Origin: Bacillus nitratireducens
GTDB lineage: Bacteria > Bacillota > Bacilli > Bacillales > Bacillaceae_G
Assembly (NCBI RefSeq): GCF_001884135.1
Contig: NZ_MAOC01000002.1
Span: 1 to 58,393, forward strand
Length of the DNA: 58,393 nt
Reading direction: 5' to 3'
The position numbers were made by a program, and so were the translations under genes. The notes below the pieces were generated by a model that did not search any database, was not told the DNA's origin, and worked only from the letters and a program-made list of their open reading frames with translations. Shown piece after piece: positions 37,431 through 46,732 of this stretch (position 1 is the stretch's first letter; each line of letters starts with the position of its first letter).

Positions 37431-38026
37431 CGCTTTTTTGATTTTATGATATAATATCCTTTTTTCTTTTCTACAACTTCAACTTCAGAAAATACTTCTT
37501 CTAGTTTCTTCAGCGCAGATGGTGCACCTTGTTTCTTTTGAATAACAATCCACAATTCTCCACCTGAAACCAAATACTCCACAGCCTTTTCTAAAATCTC
37601 GTGCACGACATCTTTACCAGCACGAATTGGAGGGTTAGATAGAATAGCAGCATACTTGCCATCTACATTTTCATAGACGCTACTTTGAAAAATACGTATA
37701 TTCTCGATTCTGTTATTAGCGGCGTTTTCTTTCGCAAGCCCAAGTGCCCTTTCATTCACATCCACCATGTGAACTTCACGGCCTTGAAACTCTTTCGCTA
37801 ATGACAAACCAATAGGGCCGTATCCGCAACCTACGTCTAATATATCACCTTTAATATCTGGCATTTGAAACGCTTCAATTAAAAGACGAGAACCAAAGTC
37901 CACTTCGTTTTTCGAGAACACCCCATGGTCAGATAAAAAAGTAAATCGAGATTCACGAAGGGTAAATTCCCATCGTTTACGATCACTTTTACTAGAAGGG
38001 TCGTTAGAAAAATAATGGTCTGCCAT
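37427..38026 (-). CDS. Class I SAM-dependent methyltransferase (RsmC/YbxB-like)
   Basis: The 199-aa protein has SAM motif I VGCGYGPIGLS, followed by VDVNERA, and the N6/N2 methylation motif SNPPIRAGK. The NPPIR form is typical of the RsmC/RlmG family, which makes m2G in rRNA. B. subtilis YbxB occupies the same place, but its substrate is not known to me. From the ATG at 38026 it has a GAGGTGG site; a longer reading to 38068 would overlap the rplL terminator. Confidence 0.9.
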   Translation of the reverse strand: MADHYFSNDPSSKSDRKRWEFTLRESRFTFLSDHGVFSKNEVDFGSRLLIEAFQMPDIKGDILDVGCGYGPIGLSLAKEFQGREVHMVDVNERALGLAKENAANNRIENIRIFQSSVYENVDGKYAAILSNPPIRAGKDVVHEILEKAVEYLVSGGELWIVIQKKQGAPSALKKLEEVFSEVEVVEKKKGYYIIKSKKR

Positions 38027-38052
38027 ATGGCCACCTCTTTTCTTTACAGTTA

Positions 38053-38085
38053 AAAAAAAAGCTCGCATGAGAGCGAGCTTTTTTT
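38053..38085 (-). terminator. Terminator after rplL
   Basis: The stem AAAAAAAGCTCGC with GCGAGCTTTTTTT (38053-38065 and 38073-38085) ends in a long T run. It lies between rplL and the methyltransferase gene, so downstream expression needs readthrough or another promoter. Confidence 0.92.
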
Positions 38086-38102
38086 AAAGCATCAAAAGTT
38101 AA

Positions 38103-38462
38103 TTACTTAACTTCTACAGCAGCGCCAACTTCTTCAAGTTTAGCTTTCATTTCTTCAGCTTCCTCTTTAGAAACGCCTTCTTTGATTGCTTTTGGAGTGT
38201 TGTCAACTAATTCTTTAGCTTCTTTTAAGCCAAGACCAGTGATTTCACGTACAGCTTTGATAACTTTGATTTTTTGAGCGCCAGCACTTGCAAGTACTAC
38301 GTCAAATTCAGTTTTCTCAGCAGCAGCTTCACCAGCGCCACCAGCTACAGCTACAGGAGCAGCAGCAGTTACGCCGAATTCTTCCTCGATAGCTTTTACT
38401 AAGTCGTTAAGTTCTAATACAGTCATAGATTTAACTGCTTCAATGATTTGTTCTTTAGTCAT
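38103..38462 (-). CDS. rplL: 50S ribosomal protein L7/L12
   Basis: The 119-aa protein forms the multimeric stalk. It has an N-terminal dimerisation domain, an Ala/Gly-rich hinge (about 37-52) and a C-terminal factor-binding domain with the [12 protein letters not shown] motif. It is co-transcribed with rplJ. Confidence 0.98.
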   Translation of the reverse strand: MTKEQIIEAVKSMTVLELNDLVKAIEEEFGVTAAAPVAVAGGAGEAAAEKTEFDVVLASAGAQKIKVIKAVREITGLGLKEAKELVDNTPKAIKEGVSKEEAEEMKAKLEEVGAAVEVK

Positions 38463-38529
38463 TGTAAATATCCTCCCTTAGATAGGTTTGTATTGTTTTA
38501 TAGATAACAAGTAATTATCTTTTAAAAAA

Positions 38530-39030
38530 TTAAGCGCCTTGCTCTTCCTTTTGCTCTGCAACTGCTTTAGTAGCAAGTGCAAGGTTACGGATTGGAGCTT
38601 GAAGAACGCTAAGAAGCATAGAAAGTAAGCCTTCACGTGATGGAAGAGTAGCGATAGCTTTAACCTCATCAAGTGTTACAAGTTTACCTTCGATTACGCC
38701 CGCTTTAATTTCTAAAGCTTCATGTTTTGTAGCGAAGTCGTTTAATACTTTCGCAGGAGCAACTACATCCTCGTTACTGAACGCGATTGCGTTTGGTCCT
38801 GTTAAGAATTCGTTTAACTCAGCCATTTCAGCAGATTCTGCAGCACGACGAGTTAAAGAGTTTTTGTAAACTTTGAACTCAACGCCAGCCTCACGTAAGT
38901 TTTTACGTAATTCTGTTACTTCAGAAACTGTTAAACCACGGTAGTCAACAACGATTGTAGATTTACTCTCACGAAGTTTTTCAGCGATTTCAGTTACAAC
39001 TTGTTGTTTAGTTTCGATTACTTTGCTCAT
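38530..39030 (-). CDS. rplJ: 50S ribosomal protein L10
   Basis: L10 is 166 aa from the ATG at 39030 (site AGGAGGTG) and anchors L7/L12 dimers through its C-terminal helix. Its leader carries an L10-type autoregulatory structure. The gap to rplL is 67 bp. Confidence 0.97.
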   Translation of the reverse strand: MSKVIETKQQVVTEIAEKLRESKSTIVVDYRGLTVSEVTELRKNLREAGVEFKVYKNSLTRRAAESAEMAELNEFLTGPNAIAFSNEDVVAPAKVLNDFATKHEALEIKAGVIEGKLVTLDEVKAIATLPSREGLLSMLLSVLQAPIRNLALATKAVAEQKEEQGA

Positions 39031-39079
39031 GTTATTACACCTCCTGTAGATTATATAGAAGATGTACCGAAAGTGCACT

Positions 39080-39200
39080 AAAAACCTCCATGCCCAACTT
39101 GTAGACATGGAGGCATATAGTCACAGAAAAAAGATTCCGCTTCGTATATTAACACCTAGGTAGGAAATTAAGTCGAATGACACCTACTGTCTACGGTACA
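39080..39200 (-). ncRNA. L10 leader with terminator hairpin
   Basis: The minus-strand RNA has ACCGTAGACAGTAGGTG, then CCTACCTAGGTGTTAAT, the conserved blocks I remember for the Firmicute L10 leader. It ends with CCTCCATG and CATGGAGG (39105-39112 with 39085-39092) followed by TTTTT. Excess L10-L12 complex is expected to favour termination. The 3' end of the terminator is about 50 bases before rplJ. Confidence 0.88.
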
Positions 39201-39224
39201 CTATTTAAATTCACAACATAAATA

Positions 39225-39253
39225 ATTATATTAAAACTTCTTTATGAAGTCAA
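39225..39253 (-). promoter_or_regulatory. SigA promoter of rplJ-rplL
   Basis: On the minus strand TTGACT (39248-39253) and TATAAT (39225-39230) are separated by 17 bases, just after the rplA stop codon. Confidence 0.85.
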
Positions 39254-39263
39254 CTTCCAATTT

Positions 39264-39956
39264 TTACGCAAGTGTAGAAACGTCTACGCGTACGCCAGGT
39301 CCCATTGTAGAAGCAACAGTTGCATTCTTCATGTAAGTACCTTTTGCAGCAGCTGGCTTAGCTTTTTGTAGCGTGTCAGCAATTGTTTTGAAGTTTTCTA
39401 CTAGTTTAGCATCTTCGAAAGATACTTTACCGATTGGAACGTGGATGTTACCAGCTTTATCAACGCGGTATTCAACTTTACCAGCTTTGATTTCGTTAAC
39501 AGCTTTAGTTACATCGAAAGTAACTGTTCCAGTTTTAGGGTTTGGCATTAAACCTTTAGGTCCTAATACGCGACCAAGTTTACCAACTTCACCCATCATG
39601 TCAGGAGTTGCTACTACTACATCGAAATCGAACCAACCTTGTTGGATTTTACCGATGTAATCAGCATCGCCTACGAATTCAGCGCCAGCAGCTTCAGCTT
39701 CTTTTGCTTTTTCGCCTTTAGCGAATACTAATACACGTTGTACTTTACCAGTACCGTGTGGAAGAACAACTGCGCCACGAATTTGTTGGTCAGCTTTCTT
39801 AGGGTCAACACCTAAACGGAATGCAGCTTCTACAGTTGCATCAAATTTAGCTGTGTTTGTTTTCTTTACTAATTCTACTGCTTCTGTTGCAGAGTAAGCA
39901 GCTGCACGATCAACAAGCTTCGCAGCTTCTACGTACTTTTTACCTCTTTTAGCCAT
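39264..39956 (-). CDS. rplA: 50S ribosomal protein L1
   Basis: L1 is 230 aa from the ATG at 39956 (MAKRGKKY), after GAGGAGG; the 15 upstream codons are leader. L1 forms the mobile stalk at the E site. In E. coli it represses its own mRNA. Confidence 0.97.
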   Translation of the reverse strand: MAKRGKKYVEAAKLVDRAAAYSATEAVELVKKTNTAKFDATVEAAFRLGVDPKKADQQIRGAVVLPHGTGKVQRVLVFAKGEKAKEAEAAGAEFVGDADYIGKIQQGWFDFDVVVATPDMMGEVGKLGRVLGPKGLMPNPKTGTVTFDVTKAVNEIKAGKVEYRVDKAGNIHVPIGKVSFEDAKLVENFKTIADTLQKAKPAAAKGTYMKNATVASTMGPGVRVDVSTLA

Positions 39957-40014
39957 TTTTATTTCCTCCTCGAATGTGGTTTTAGCGGAATAACCTCCCA
40001 CGTTTACGCCTTTT

Positions 40015-40050
40015 TTTCAGGGATAACCTGAGGATGCGCGCCATCCTTTT
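40015..40050 (-). promoter_or_regulatory. Structured rplA leader
   Basis: Two adjacent small hairpins on the minus strand, GGATG/CATCC (40032-40046) and CAGG/CCTG (40018-40030), precede rplA. They are candidates for an L1-binding site, but I cannot match them to the 23S rRNA site with confidence. Confidence 0.4.
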
Positions 40051-40080
40051 ATTTAAAAAACGATAATCATTTACGATAAT

Positions 40081-40117
40081 AAAGGTTGCGAATTGGAATT
40101 CCAGACCCGCAACCTTT
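40081..40117 (-). terminator. Hairpin after rplK, probable terminator
   Basis: AAAGGTTGCG (40081-40090) pairs with CGCAACCTTT (40108-40117). The minus-strand tail is TTTATTATC, weaker than the plus-strand tail of seven T. It may partly end rplK transcription before rplA. Confidence 0.6.
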
Positions 40118-40135
40118 TTTTAAAAACAAATCGAA

Positions 40136-40561
40136 TTAGTCTTCGATAACGATGCCCATACTGCGTGCAGTACCTTCAACCATACGCATTGCAGCTTCTA
40201 CGCTAGCAGCGTTTAGGTCAGGCATTTTAGTTTCAGCGATTTCGCGTACTTTATCACGCTTAACAGTTGCCACTTTATTACGGTTTGGTTCACCAGAACC
40301 AGACTCAATACCAGCTACTTTCTTAAGAAGAACAGCAGCAGGAGGAGTTTTAGTAATGAAAGTGAATGAACGGTCCTCAAATACCGTAATTTCAACAGGG
40401 ATGATAAGACCAGCTTGATCTGCTGTACGAGCGTTAAACTCTTTACAGAAGCCCATGATGTTAACACCTGCTTGTCCTAATGCTGGACCAACTGGTGGAG
40501 CTGGGTTAGCTTTACCTGCAGGAATTTGAAGCTTTACCATTTTAATTACCTTTTTAGCCAC
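40136..40561 (-). CDS. rplK: 50S ribosomal protein L11
   Basis: L11 is 141 aa from a GTG start at 40561, 9 bases after AAGGAGG. It has an N-terminal domain with the proline-rich [14 protein letters not shown] (thiostrepton region and RelA signalling) and a C-terminal rRNA-binding domain. Confidence 0.97.
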
Positions 40562-40650
40562 GAGACACACCTCCTTAAGTCCGTGATGTGGTCAATTGGA
40601 CAGTGATTTGCCCTCCCACGTCATGTTTTATCTGTAACGATAAAATCTTT

Positions 40651-40678
40651 CAAAAAACGTCTCCGATAACGAAGACGT
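40651..40678 (-). terminator. Terminator after nusG
   Basis: On the minus strand ACGTCTTCG and CGGAGACGT (one G-U pair; 40670-40678 with 40657-40665) are followed by TTTTTTG. It lies between nusG and rplK, where E. coli has one transcript region change as well. Confidence 0.8.
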
Positions 40679-40728
40679 ACTGACTTAAAAGATATTATCA
40701 CTTTTTACAATTCATTTCAAGTTTCATT

Positions 40729-41262
40729 TTATAATTTTTCAATTTGATGGAAGTCAAGTTCAACTGGAGTCTCGCGACCAAACATGTCTACAAGCACACT
40801 AACTTTCTTCTTCTCCACATCAATTTCTTCAATAGCACCTGTATAATCTGCGAATGGACCCTCATTTACACGTACTGTCTCATGAAGTTCAAAGTCGAAA
40901 TCAACCACTTCGTTGTCCATTCCCATATGTTTCATAATGGTAACAACTTCCTCTTCTAATAGAGGAGATGGTTTAGATCCAGAACCCGAAGAACCAACAA
41001 AACCTGTTACACCCGGTGTATTACGAACAACATACCAAGAGTCATCAGTCATGATTAGTTCCACTAACACGTAACCCGGGAACACTTTTCTTTTCATTAA
41101 TTTTTCTTTACCATTTCTCATTTCTACTTCTACTTCTTCCGGGACAACAACACGGAAAATTTTATCTTGCATACCCATTGATTCTACACGTTTCTCTAGG
41201 TTTGCTTTTACTTTATTTTCATATCCAGAATAAGTATGGACAACATACCAACTTTTTTCCAT
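40729..41262 (-). CDS. nusG: Transcription termination/antitermination factor NusG
   Basis: NusG is 177 aa with an NGN domain (about 1-110) and a C-terminal KOW domain (NEGPFADYTGAIEEID). It binds RNA polymerase and modulates pausing and intrinsic termination in Bacillus. The ATG follows a distant AGGGAGGGAAGG site. It appears to have its own promoter and a terminator-like hairpin in its leader. Confidence 0.97.
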   Translation of the reverse strand: MEKSWYVVHTYSGYENKVKANLEKRVESMGMQDKIFRVVVPEEVEVEMRNGKEKLMKRKVFPGYVLVELIMTDDSWYVVRNTPGVTGFVGSSGSGSKPSPLLEEEVVTIMKHMGMDNEVVDFDFELHETVRVNEGPFADYTGAIEEIDVEKKKVSVLVDMFGRETPVELDFHQIEKL

Positions 41263-41315
41263 TCATTTAGGACGAGCGTCCTTCCCTCCCTGACGTACAT
41301 TTTTTTGCGCAAATG

Positions 41316-41337
41316 AAAAAACCCGTTCACCGGGCTT
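41316..41337 (-). terminator. Terminator-like hairpin in the nusG leader
   Basis: On the minus strand AAAGCCCG and CGGGTTTT around GTGAA, followed by TTC, form an 8-bp stem with a U-rich end. It lies between secE and nusG, roughly 15-40 bases after the presumed nusG start site. Confidence 0.7.
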
Positions 41338-41359
41338 TTACACAGTTCTTATAAATAAC

Positions 41360-41390
41360 ATTATATCATGGATAAGTGCTTCTTATTCAA
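41360..41390 (-). promoter_or_regulatory. Candidate nusG promoter with extended -10
   Basis: On the minus strand TGATATAAT is a consensus extended -10 (TATAAT at 41360-41365). The best -35 is TTGAAT (41385-41390) with a long 19-base spacer. It begins only a few bases after secE ends. Confidence 0.6.
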
Positions 41391-41393
41391 GAA

Positions 41394-41573
41394 TTAACCA
41401 AGAATTAACCGAATTAAAGAAGAAATGCCCATATCAACTACTGCGAAGAAAATCGCAAAGAACACAACTGTAGCGATAACAGTCGCTGTTGAGCGGAGTA
41501 ATTCATCTTTTTTAGGCCAACTTACTTTTTTCATTTCGCGACCTACATCGCCGAAAAAGTTCGTTAAACGCAT
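41394..41573 (-). CDS. secE: Preprotein translocase subunit SecE
   Basis: The 59-aa protein starts MRLTNFFGDVGREMKKVSWPKK with the conserved amphipathic KKVSWPKKDEL motif, then a single transmembrane helix (about 33-55). This is the short single-span Gram-positive SecE. It clamps SecY. The gene lies between rpmG and nusG, its usual place, behind a GGAGGTCCC site. Confidence 0.96.
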   Translation of the reverse strand: MRLTNFFGDVGREMKKVSWPKKDELLRSTATVIATVVFFAIFFAVVDMGISSLIRLILG

Positions 41574-41605
41574 CTACGGGACCTCCAGTGTATTATTTCA
41601 ATTAT

Positions 41606-41752
41606 TTATTTTGTTTCCTTGTGAACTGTATGCTTATTGCATGTTTTACAAAACTTCTTTATCTCAAGTCGCTCTACTGAGCTCGTATCTTTCATCGTAG
41701 AGTAGTTTCGATTTTTACACTCTTCACATGAGAGTACAACTTTTTTCCTCAT
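41606..41752 (-). CDS. rpmG: 50S ribosomal protein L33 (zinc form)
   Basis: The 48-aa protein reads [19 protein letters not shown] with Cys9, Cys12, Cys35 and Cys38 as zinc ligands, the C+ form. Bacillus usually has two or three L33 paralogues and I cannot tell the suffix number from here. The site is GGTG, 6 bases before the ATG. It is the first gene of the rpmG-secE(-nusG) unit. Confidence 0.95.
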   Translation of the reverse strand: MRKKVVLSCEECKNRNYSTMKDTSSVERLEIKKFCKTCNKHTVHKETK

Positions 41753-41787
41753 TAGTTACACCAGCCTTGTAACGTTATGTCCCTAAA

Positions 41788-41817
41788 AATGTATCATACA
41801 ACAAAAGACAATGTCAA
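41788..41817 (-). promoter_or_regulatory. SigA promoter of rpmG-secE
   Basis: On the minus strand TTGACA (41812-41817) and TACATT (41788-41793) are separated by 18 bases, between the sigH terminator and rpmG. Confidence 0.65.
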
Positions 41818-41845
41818 TGTCATGACTCTCACTCTCTTTACAAAA

Positions 41846-41873
41846 AGAAAACAGGTGAATTAATTTACACCTG
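41846..41873 (-). terminator. Terminator after sigH
   Basis: On the minus strand CAGGTG and CACCTG (41868-41873 with 41852-41857), with an A/T-rich inner part, are followed by TTTTCTTTTT. Confidence 0.75.
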
Positions 41874-41882
41874 CGGTACTTT

Positions 41883-42542
41883 CTATGAATTTAAATTTGT
41901 ACTCTCTCTCATTTCCATATAGCGTTCCAACTTCCTTTTCACACGCTGCAATGCATTATCAATAGATTTCACATGTCTGTTTAACTGTTCTGAAATTTCT
42001 TGATAGGAACGGCCATCTAAGTATAAAGAGAGCACTTTTCTTTCTAAATCGCTTAATAATTCAGATATTTTTGATTCTATGTCGGTATATTCTTCCTGAC
42101 TTATAATCATTTCTTCAGGATCAGTTACTTTCGCTTCCGAAATAACATCTAACAGTGTTCGATCAGATTCCTCATCGTAAATTGGCTTATCTAAAGACAC
42201 ATACGAATTTAATGGAATATGTTTTTGCCTTGTTGCTGTTTTAATAGCGGTAATAATTTGTCGAGTGATACACAGTTCAGCAAACGCTTTGAATGAAGAC
42301 AGCTTGTCCTCTTTATAATCACGAATAGCTTTAAACAATCCAATCATACCTTCTTGAACAATATCTTCTCGATCGGCACCCACTAAGAAATAAGATCTTG
42401 ATTTCGCGCGAACAAAGTTCTTATATTTGTGTATTAAATATTCTAGAGCGTCAGTATTACCTTTTCGAACTAACTCAACGATTGCCTCATCCTCTAAATC
42501 ACGAAATGTAACGTCGCCTACACTTACGAAGCCTGCTTCCAC
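41883..42542 (-). CDS. sigH: RNA polymerase sigma factor SigH (Spo0H)
   Basis: SigH is 219 aa with region 2 (about 30-100, including the DIVQEGMIGLFKAIRDY core-binding helix) and region 4 helix-turn-helix near the C-terminus (GRSYQEISEQLNRHVKSID). It directs transition-phase and early sporulation genes such as spo0A, spo0F and kinA. The start is GTG at 42542 after GGAGGGATCAAG. It has its own SigA promoter in the gap after rae1. Confidence 0.97.
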   Translation of the reverse strand: MEAGFVSVGDVTFRDLEDEAIVELVRKGNTDALEYLIHKYKNFVRAKSRSYFLVGADREDIVQEGMIGLFKAIRDYKEDKLSSFKAFAELCITRQIITAIKTATRQKHIPLNSYVSLDKPIYDEESDRTLLDVISEAKVTDPEEMIISQEEYTDIESKISELLSDLERKVLSLYLDGRSYQEISEQLNRHVKSIDNALQRVKRKLERYMEMRESTNLNS

Positions 42543-42575
42543 CTTGATCCCTCCGACCGCTATTTATTTAGCAAT

Positions 42576-42605
42576 ATTATACAGTAAAAAGATAAAGAGC
42601 GTCAA
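42576..42605 (-). promoter_or_regulatory. SigA promoter of sigH
   Basis: On the minus strand TTGACG (42600-42605) and TATAAT (42576-42581) have an 18-base spacer, starting 5 bases after the rae1 gene ends. In B. subtilis AbrB represses sigH; no specific AbrB site can be read from sequence. Confidence 0.75.
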
Positions 42606-42609
42606 TGCT

Positions 42610-43122
42610 TCAACGCTCTCCTCTTCTTAATTTTTCTAACTTTTCTGTAATATCTTCACTAAATATCTTTCGCATGGCTGGTTGCTTTTCTTTCGTGTCT
42701 TTCGTACGTCTTCTTACTTGTTGCTCCATCGCTTGTACTTCTAATTCTAATTCACGCGCAGATTTCCGAAGGGCACCTTGTGCAAATATAACCCATTGTT
42801 CCGTATAATCAGAAGTCGCAACATATATTTGTGTATTAATATTTCTAAGTTCGATTGCCAGTTTCTCTATCTTTTCGTCCGCAGTTTGATTCTTACGCGT
42901 GAATATTACTTCTATCCGCGATTGTTTCATCTTTTTTTCAATACCATGGACTGTATAGGCATCGAAGACTATCATTACTTTCGTTCCTGTATAACCTTGA
43001 TAATCCGCCATCTTATCAATAAGCGCGTCTCTTGATGATTGCAAATCTACATCCCGTAGTTCCTTCAATTCTCCCCAAGCCCCGATAATGTTGTAACCGT
43101 CAACGATTAAAATATCGTTCAT
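42610..43122 (-). CDS. rae1: Rae1/YacP, ribosome-associated NYN-domain endoribonuclease
   Basis: The 170-aa protein has an NYN/PIN fold with DGYNIIGAWG at the N-terminus, where the first Asp is a metal ligand, and further acidic residues in VMIVFDAYTVHG and YVATSDYTEQW. B. subtilis Rae1 cuts mRNA in the ribosomal A site. A basic C-terminal region follows (about 125-170). It is 3 bp after rlmB. Confidence 0.93.
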   Translation of the reverse strand: MNDILIVDGYNIIGAWGELKELRDVDLQSSRDALIDKMADYQGYTGTKVMIVFDAYTVHGIEKKMKQSRIEVIFTRKNQTADEKIEKLAIELRNINTQIYVATSDYTEQWVIFAQGALRKSARELELEVQAMEQQVRRRTKDTKEKQPAMRKIFSEDITEKLEKLRRGER

Positions 43123-43125
43123 TTT

Positions 43126-43869
43126 TTATTTACCAATTTCGTGACGTTTACGATATACCTCATACATTAACAAACTTGCGGCTACTGAAGCATTTAAGGA
43201 TGTAACTTTACCAACCATTGGTAAAGTAATTAAGAAATCACATTTTTCACCAATAATACGACTCATACCTTTTCCTTCACTACCGATTACTAATCCGATT
43301 GGCATTTTACCATCTAAATTACGGTAATCTGTTTTCCCTTTGGCATCTGTACCAGCAATCCAAAGTCCACGTTCTTTTAATTCATCAATTGTACGAGATA
43401 AATTTGTTACACGCGCAACAGGAATATATTCAATTGCCCCAGTCGACGCTTTCGCAACTGACGCTGTAAGTCCTACTGCTCTTCTTTTCGGAATAATAAT
43501 TCCATGAGCTCCCGTCGCATCAGCTGTACGCATAATAGAACCTAGATTATGCGGATCTTCAATTTCATCTAAAATTAAGAAGAACGGATCTTCATTACGT
43601 TTTTCTGCTACTTTAAATAAATCTTCTAGCTCAGCATATTGATATGCAGCTACTTGAGCAATTACACCTTGATGATTTCCCTCAACTAATTGATCTAATT
43701 TCTTCTTCGGTGCATGTTGCAAAATAACCTTATTTTCTTTCGCTAATGCCAGTACAATCTGTACTTGCCCTTTGGCAGCACCTTCTGCGATCCAAATTTT
43801 ATTAATATCTCTCCCTGATCGTAACGCTTCAATTACAGGGTTACGTCCGATAATATATTCACTACTCAT
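43126..43869 (-). CDS. rlmB: 23S rRNA 2'-O-ribose methyltransferase RlmB
   Basis: The 247-aa SPOUT enzyme has the N-terminal L7Ae-like substrate-binding domain and the knot domain with [31 protein letters not shown] and [12 protein letters not shown]. It methylates a guanosine in 23S helix 80-type rRNA (Gm2251 in E. coli numbering). It overlaps mrnC by 4 bases (ATGA). Confidence 0.94.
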   Translation of the reverse strand: MSSEYIIGRNPVIEALRSGRDINKIWIAEGAAKGQVQIVLALAKENKVILQHAPKKKLDQLVEGNHQGVIAQVAAYQYAELEDLFKVAEKRNEDPFFLILDEIEDPHNLGSIMRTADATGAHGIIIPKRRAVGLTASVAKASTGAIEYIPVARVTNLSRTIDELKERGLWIAGTDAKGKTDYRNLDGKMPIGLVIGSEGKGMSRIIGEKCDFLITLPMVGKVTSLNASVAASLLMYEVYRKRHEIGK

Positions 43870-44273
43870 GATGATGTGCTCCCTTCCTTTTCTTCTAAAA
43901 CAGCAATTGCCTTATATACAATTTCGTCTAATCTTTCACGATTATTTAATAAGTGATGATAACCGATTAGAGCTTCCAACGCTGTACTATATCGGTATGT
44001 TTGTACATCCGTATTCTTCGGAACAGTACCCGAATTCGCATTGCGCCCTCTTCTTAGTACTGCCTCTTCTTCCTCTGTCAAAAATGCCGTCTCTAATAAA
44101 TGATAAACAACTTTCGCCTGTGCTTTTGCCGAAACAAAGCTCGTCCCTAAGCGATGTAATTGATTAGGGCGAACTGTTCCTTTTTGAAGAAGGTGATAGC
44201 GGATATATTGTTCATATACCGCATCACCCATATATGCTAACGCTAAGCTGTTTAATTGCTTTGCATCAATCAT
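43866..44273 (-). CDS. mrnC: Mini-ribonuclease III (MrnC)
   Basis: The 135-aa protein is an RNase III catalytic domain without a double-stranded RNA-binding domain. It matures 23S rRNA ends in B. subtilis. The signature [15 protein letters not shown] and the later EALIGYHHL hold the acidic metal ligands. The ATG at 44273 follows AGAGG and lies three bases past the end of cysS. Confidence 0.95.
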   Translation of the reverse strand: MIDAKQLNSLALAYMGDAVYEQYIRYHLLQKGTVRPNQLHRLGTSFVSAKAQAKVVYHLLETAFLTEEEEAVLRRGRNANSGTVPKNTDVQTYRYSTALEALIGYHHLLNNRERLDEIVYKAIAVLEEKEGSTSS

Positions 44274-44275
44274 CT

Positions 44276-45673
44276 TTATCCTCTTTTCCATCTTGTACCT
44301 TGAGCGGTATCTTCTAAAATAATATTACGGTTTTTTAAATCATCGCGAATTTGATCGGATAATGCGAAATCACGATTTTTACGAGCTTCAATACGCTTTT
44401 GGATAAGCGCCTCAATTTCTTCATCAAGTAATTCTTCTTGCGCTAATTCTAATCCTAAAATATCAAATAACGTTTCAAGTTGTTTCACGTATGCTCCAAT
44501 TACAACTTTAGAAGTATGTTCTTCTAATAAGTATTGATTTGCGTGATTTGCTACATTATATAATTCAGTAATCGCATTAGCCGTATTGAAATCATCATCC
44601 ATTGCTTCTTCAAATGCAACCTGGAATTTTTCCATTTCAGCTAACCATTTCTCATTATGATCTGTTAAATCTGTACTACTTTCCATACGATGCTTTAAAT
44701 TACCGTAGGCTGTTTTAATTCTTTCTAGCCCATTATTCGTACTTTGTAATAACTCTTCACTAAAGTTAATCGGATGACGGTAATGTACTGATAACATAAA
44801 GAATCTAATTAACTGTGGATCATATTGCTTAATGATATCGTGAACTAAAATGAAGTTTCCAAGTGACTTAGACATTTTCTCATTATCAATATTAATATAT
44901 CCATTATGCATCCAGTAACGTGCAAATGTTTTTCCAGTCAACGCCTCAGACTGCGCAATTTCATTTTCATGATGAGGAAATGCCAAGTCTTGACCACCAG
45001 CGTGAATATCAATTGTATCCCCCAAATATTTACGCGCCATCGCTGAGCATTCAATATGCCATCCTGGGCGTCCTTTCCCCCATGGGCTTTCCCAGAAGAT
45101 TTCTCCTTCTTTCGCAGCCTTCCATAAAGCAAAGTCAAGAGGGTCTTGTTTCTTTTCTCCTACTTCAATACGCGCACCGTGACGTAAGTCTGCGATTGGT
45201 TGATGCGATAATTTACCGTAACCCTCGAATTCTTTCGTTCTAAAGTACACATCACCTTCTGATTCATATGCATACCCTTTATTCACAAGTTCTTGAATAA
45301 ATTCAATAATGATATCCATATTTTCCGTTACACGCGGATGAACCGTCGCATGTTTGCAACCCAGTGCCGTTACATCTTCAAAATAAGCTTCAACAAAACG
45401 ATCTGCAATTGTTGGTACATCTTCGCCTAATTCATTTGCAGCCTTAATTAATTTATCATCCACGTCAGTAAAGTTAGATACATACTGCACATCATATCCT
45501 TTATATTCTAAGTAACGGCGCACCGTATCAAATACCATAGGTGGTCTTGCATTCCCAATGTGAATGTAGTTATAAACTGTAGGTCCGCACACATACATCT
45601 TTACCTTATTTTCTTCTAGTGGAATAAACTCTTCTTTTTGACGCGTTAACGTATTATAAATGTGAATAGTCAT
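44276..45673 (-). CDS. cysS: Cysteinyl-tRNA synthetase
   Basis: The 465-aa class I synthetase has the HIGH motif [16 protein letters not shown] motif EKMSKSLGN, and zinc ligands including Cys28-Cys29 region ([10 protein letters not shown]) and IECSAMA with [10 protein letters not shown]. It overlaps the end of cysE by 20 bp and is under the upstream Cys T-box. Confidence 0.97.
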   Translation of the reverse strand: MTIHIYNTLTRQKEEFIPLEENKVKMYVCGPTVYNYIHIGNARPPMVFDTVRRYLEYKGYDVQYVSNFTDVDDKLIKAANELGEDVPTIADRFVEAYFEDVTALGCKHATVHPRVTENMDIIIEFIQELVNKGYAYESEGDVYFRTKEFEGYGKLSHQPIADLRHGARIEVGEKKQDPLDFALWKAAKEGEIFWESPWGKGRPGWHIECSAMARKYLGDTIDIHAGGQDLAFPHHENEIAQSEALTGKTFARYWMHNGYINIDNEKMSKSLGNFILVHDIIKQYDPQLIRFFMLSVHYRHPINFSEELLQSTNNGLERIKTAYGNLKHRMESSTDLTDHNEKWLAEMEKFQVAFEEAMDDDFNTANAITELYNVANHANQYLLEEHTSKVVIGAYVKQLETLFDILGLELAQEELLDEEIEALIQKRIEARKNRDFALSDQIRDDLKNRNIILEDTAQGTRWKRG

Positions 45674-46319
45674 TTTTATCCTTCCTTTCTACCTTTACTT
45701 CAAGTTGCTTTCTCAATTTATCAAGTTCTGCTTCCATAACCTTTAATTTATCAAAAATTGGGTCCGGAAGATCAGAATGATTTAATTCTTGACCAATCTT
45801 TACTCCATTTTGAATAACGACTCGACCAGGTATGCCTACAACTGTAGAATGCGCAGGGACTTCTTTTAATACGACAGATCCTGCTCCAATTTTAGAATTC
45901 TCTCCAACCGTAATCGAGCCTAGTACTTTAGCACCTGTTGCAATTAATACATTATCCTGAATTGTAGGATGCCTCTTTCCTTTTTCTTTACCGGTACCAC
46001 CTAATGTAACACCCTGATAAATTGTTACATTATCACCAATTTCACACGTTTCTCCAATCACAACTCCCATTCCATGATCAATGAAAAAACGACGACCAAT
46101 AGTTGCTCCCGGATGAATCTCAATGCCAGTAAAAAAACGACTTACTTGTGAAATCCAGCGTGCAATAAAGAAAAAATTCCTTTTATAAAAAGCATGTGCA
46201 ATTCGATGGGACCAAACTGCATGCAATCCAGAGTAAGTTAAAATGACTTCGAAATAACTTCGTGCCGCTGGATCCTGTTCAAAAACGACTCCAATATCTT
46301 CCCGAAGCCTCTTAAACAT
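45654..46319 (-). CDS. cysE: Serine O-acetyltransferase
   Basis: CysE is 221 aa and makes O-acetylserine for cysteine biosynthesis. It has the N-terminal helical domain and a left-handed beta-helix of hexapeptide repeats (about 60-170), with catalytic His in [10 protein letters not shown]. Pairing with cysS under one T-box links cysteine synthesis and charging. Confidence 0.96.
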   Translation of the reverse strand: MFKRLREDIGVVFEQDPAARSYFEVILTYSGLHAVWSHRIAHAFYKRNFFFIARWISQVSRFFTGIEIHPGATIGRRFFIDHGMGVVIGETCEIGDNVTIYQGVTLGGTGKEKGKRHPTIQDNVLIATGAKVLGSITVGENSKIGAGSVVLKEVPAHSTVVGIPGRVVIQNGVKIGQELNHSDLPDPIFDKLKVMEAELDKLRKQLEVKVERKDKNDYSHL

Positions 46320-46438
46320 CGATGTTCCCTCCCCTTTATGGGCTGCTTTTTTCGAATGAACTAACTCCCTTAACTCCCCACTTCCCCTAAATCTTTATAC
46401 AAGGAGATAAAACTTATACTCATAACCTATTTTGGTAT

Positions 46439-46727
46439 AAAAAAAAGACGCCTCTGTCATATCGACAGAGACGCCTTTTAAGCGCGGTTCCACTCTGTTT
46501 AGGCTAAAGAAAGCCTCAAACTCATCCATGATAACGGTTTACACCGCTTCTGCTTACTTTCCGCCCTAAGACGTTCTACGAAATAATTCGCTGTTCAACA
46601 GAAGACTCGAAGGGGCATTTCAAAAATCCGCTTATAAACCACTCCCAGCCTAAAGGTGGTTCTCTCTGTAAAAAGCCTGATTTTCTACTTCTCCTTCTCG
46701 TCGCTTTTCCTTATTAGGTTTTAAGTA
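46439..46727 (-). ncRNA. T-box riboswitch, cysteine-specific, for cysE-cysS
   Basis: The minus-strand RNA has an AGTA-bulge stem I, a specifier loop with TGC (Cys; complement at 46615-46617, context GAAATGCCCC), the T-box core CAGAGTGGAACCGCG (46483-46497) and a terminator GGCGTCTCTGTC/GACAGAGGCGTC followed by T8 (46439-46480). Uncharged tRNA-Cys should favour readthrough. The core is AGAGTGG where the usual consensus is AGGGTGG. The 46320-46438 stretch between it and cysE shows no other feature except the cysE site. Confidence 0.95.
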
Positions 46728-46732
46728 TACTT

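Noticed and set aside
43772-44167. A 131-codon plus-strand ORF opposite rlmB and mrnC
   Set aside because: It is antisense to two confident genes and has no recognisable domain.
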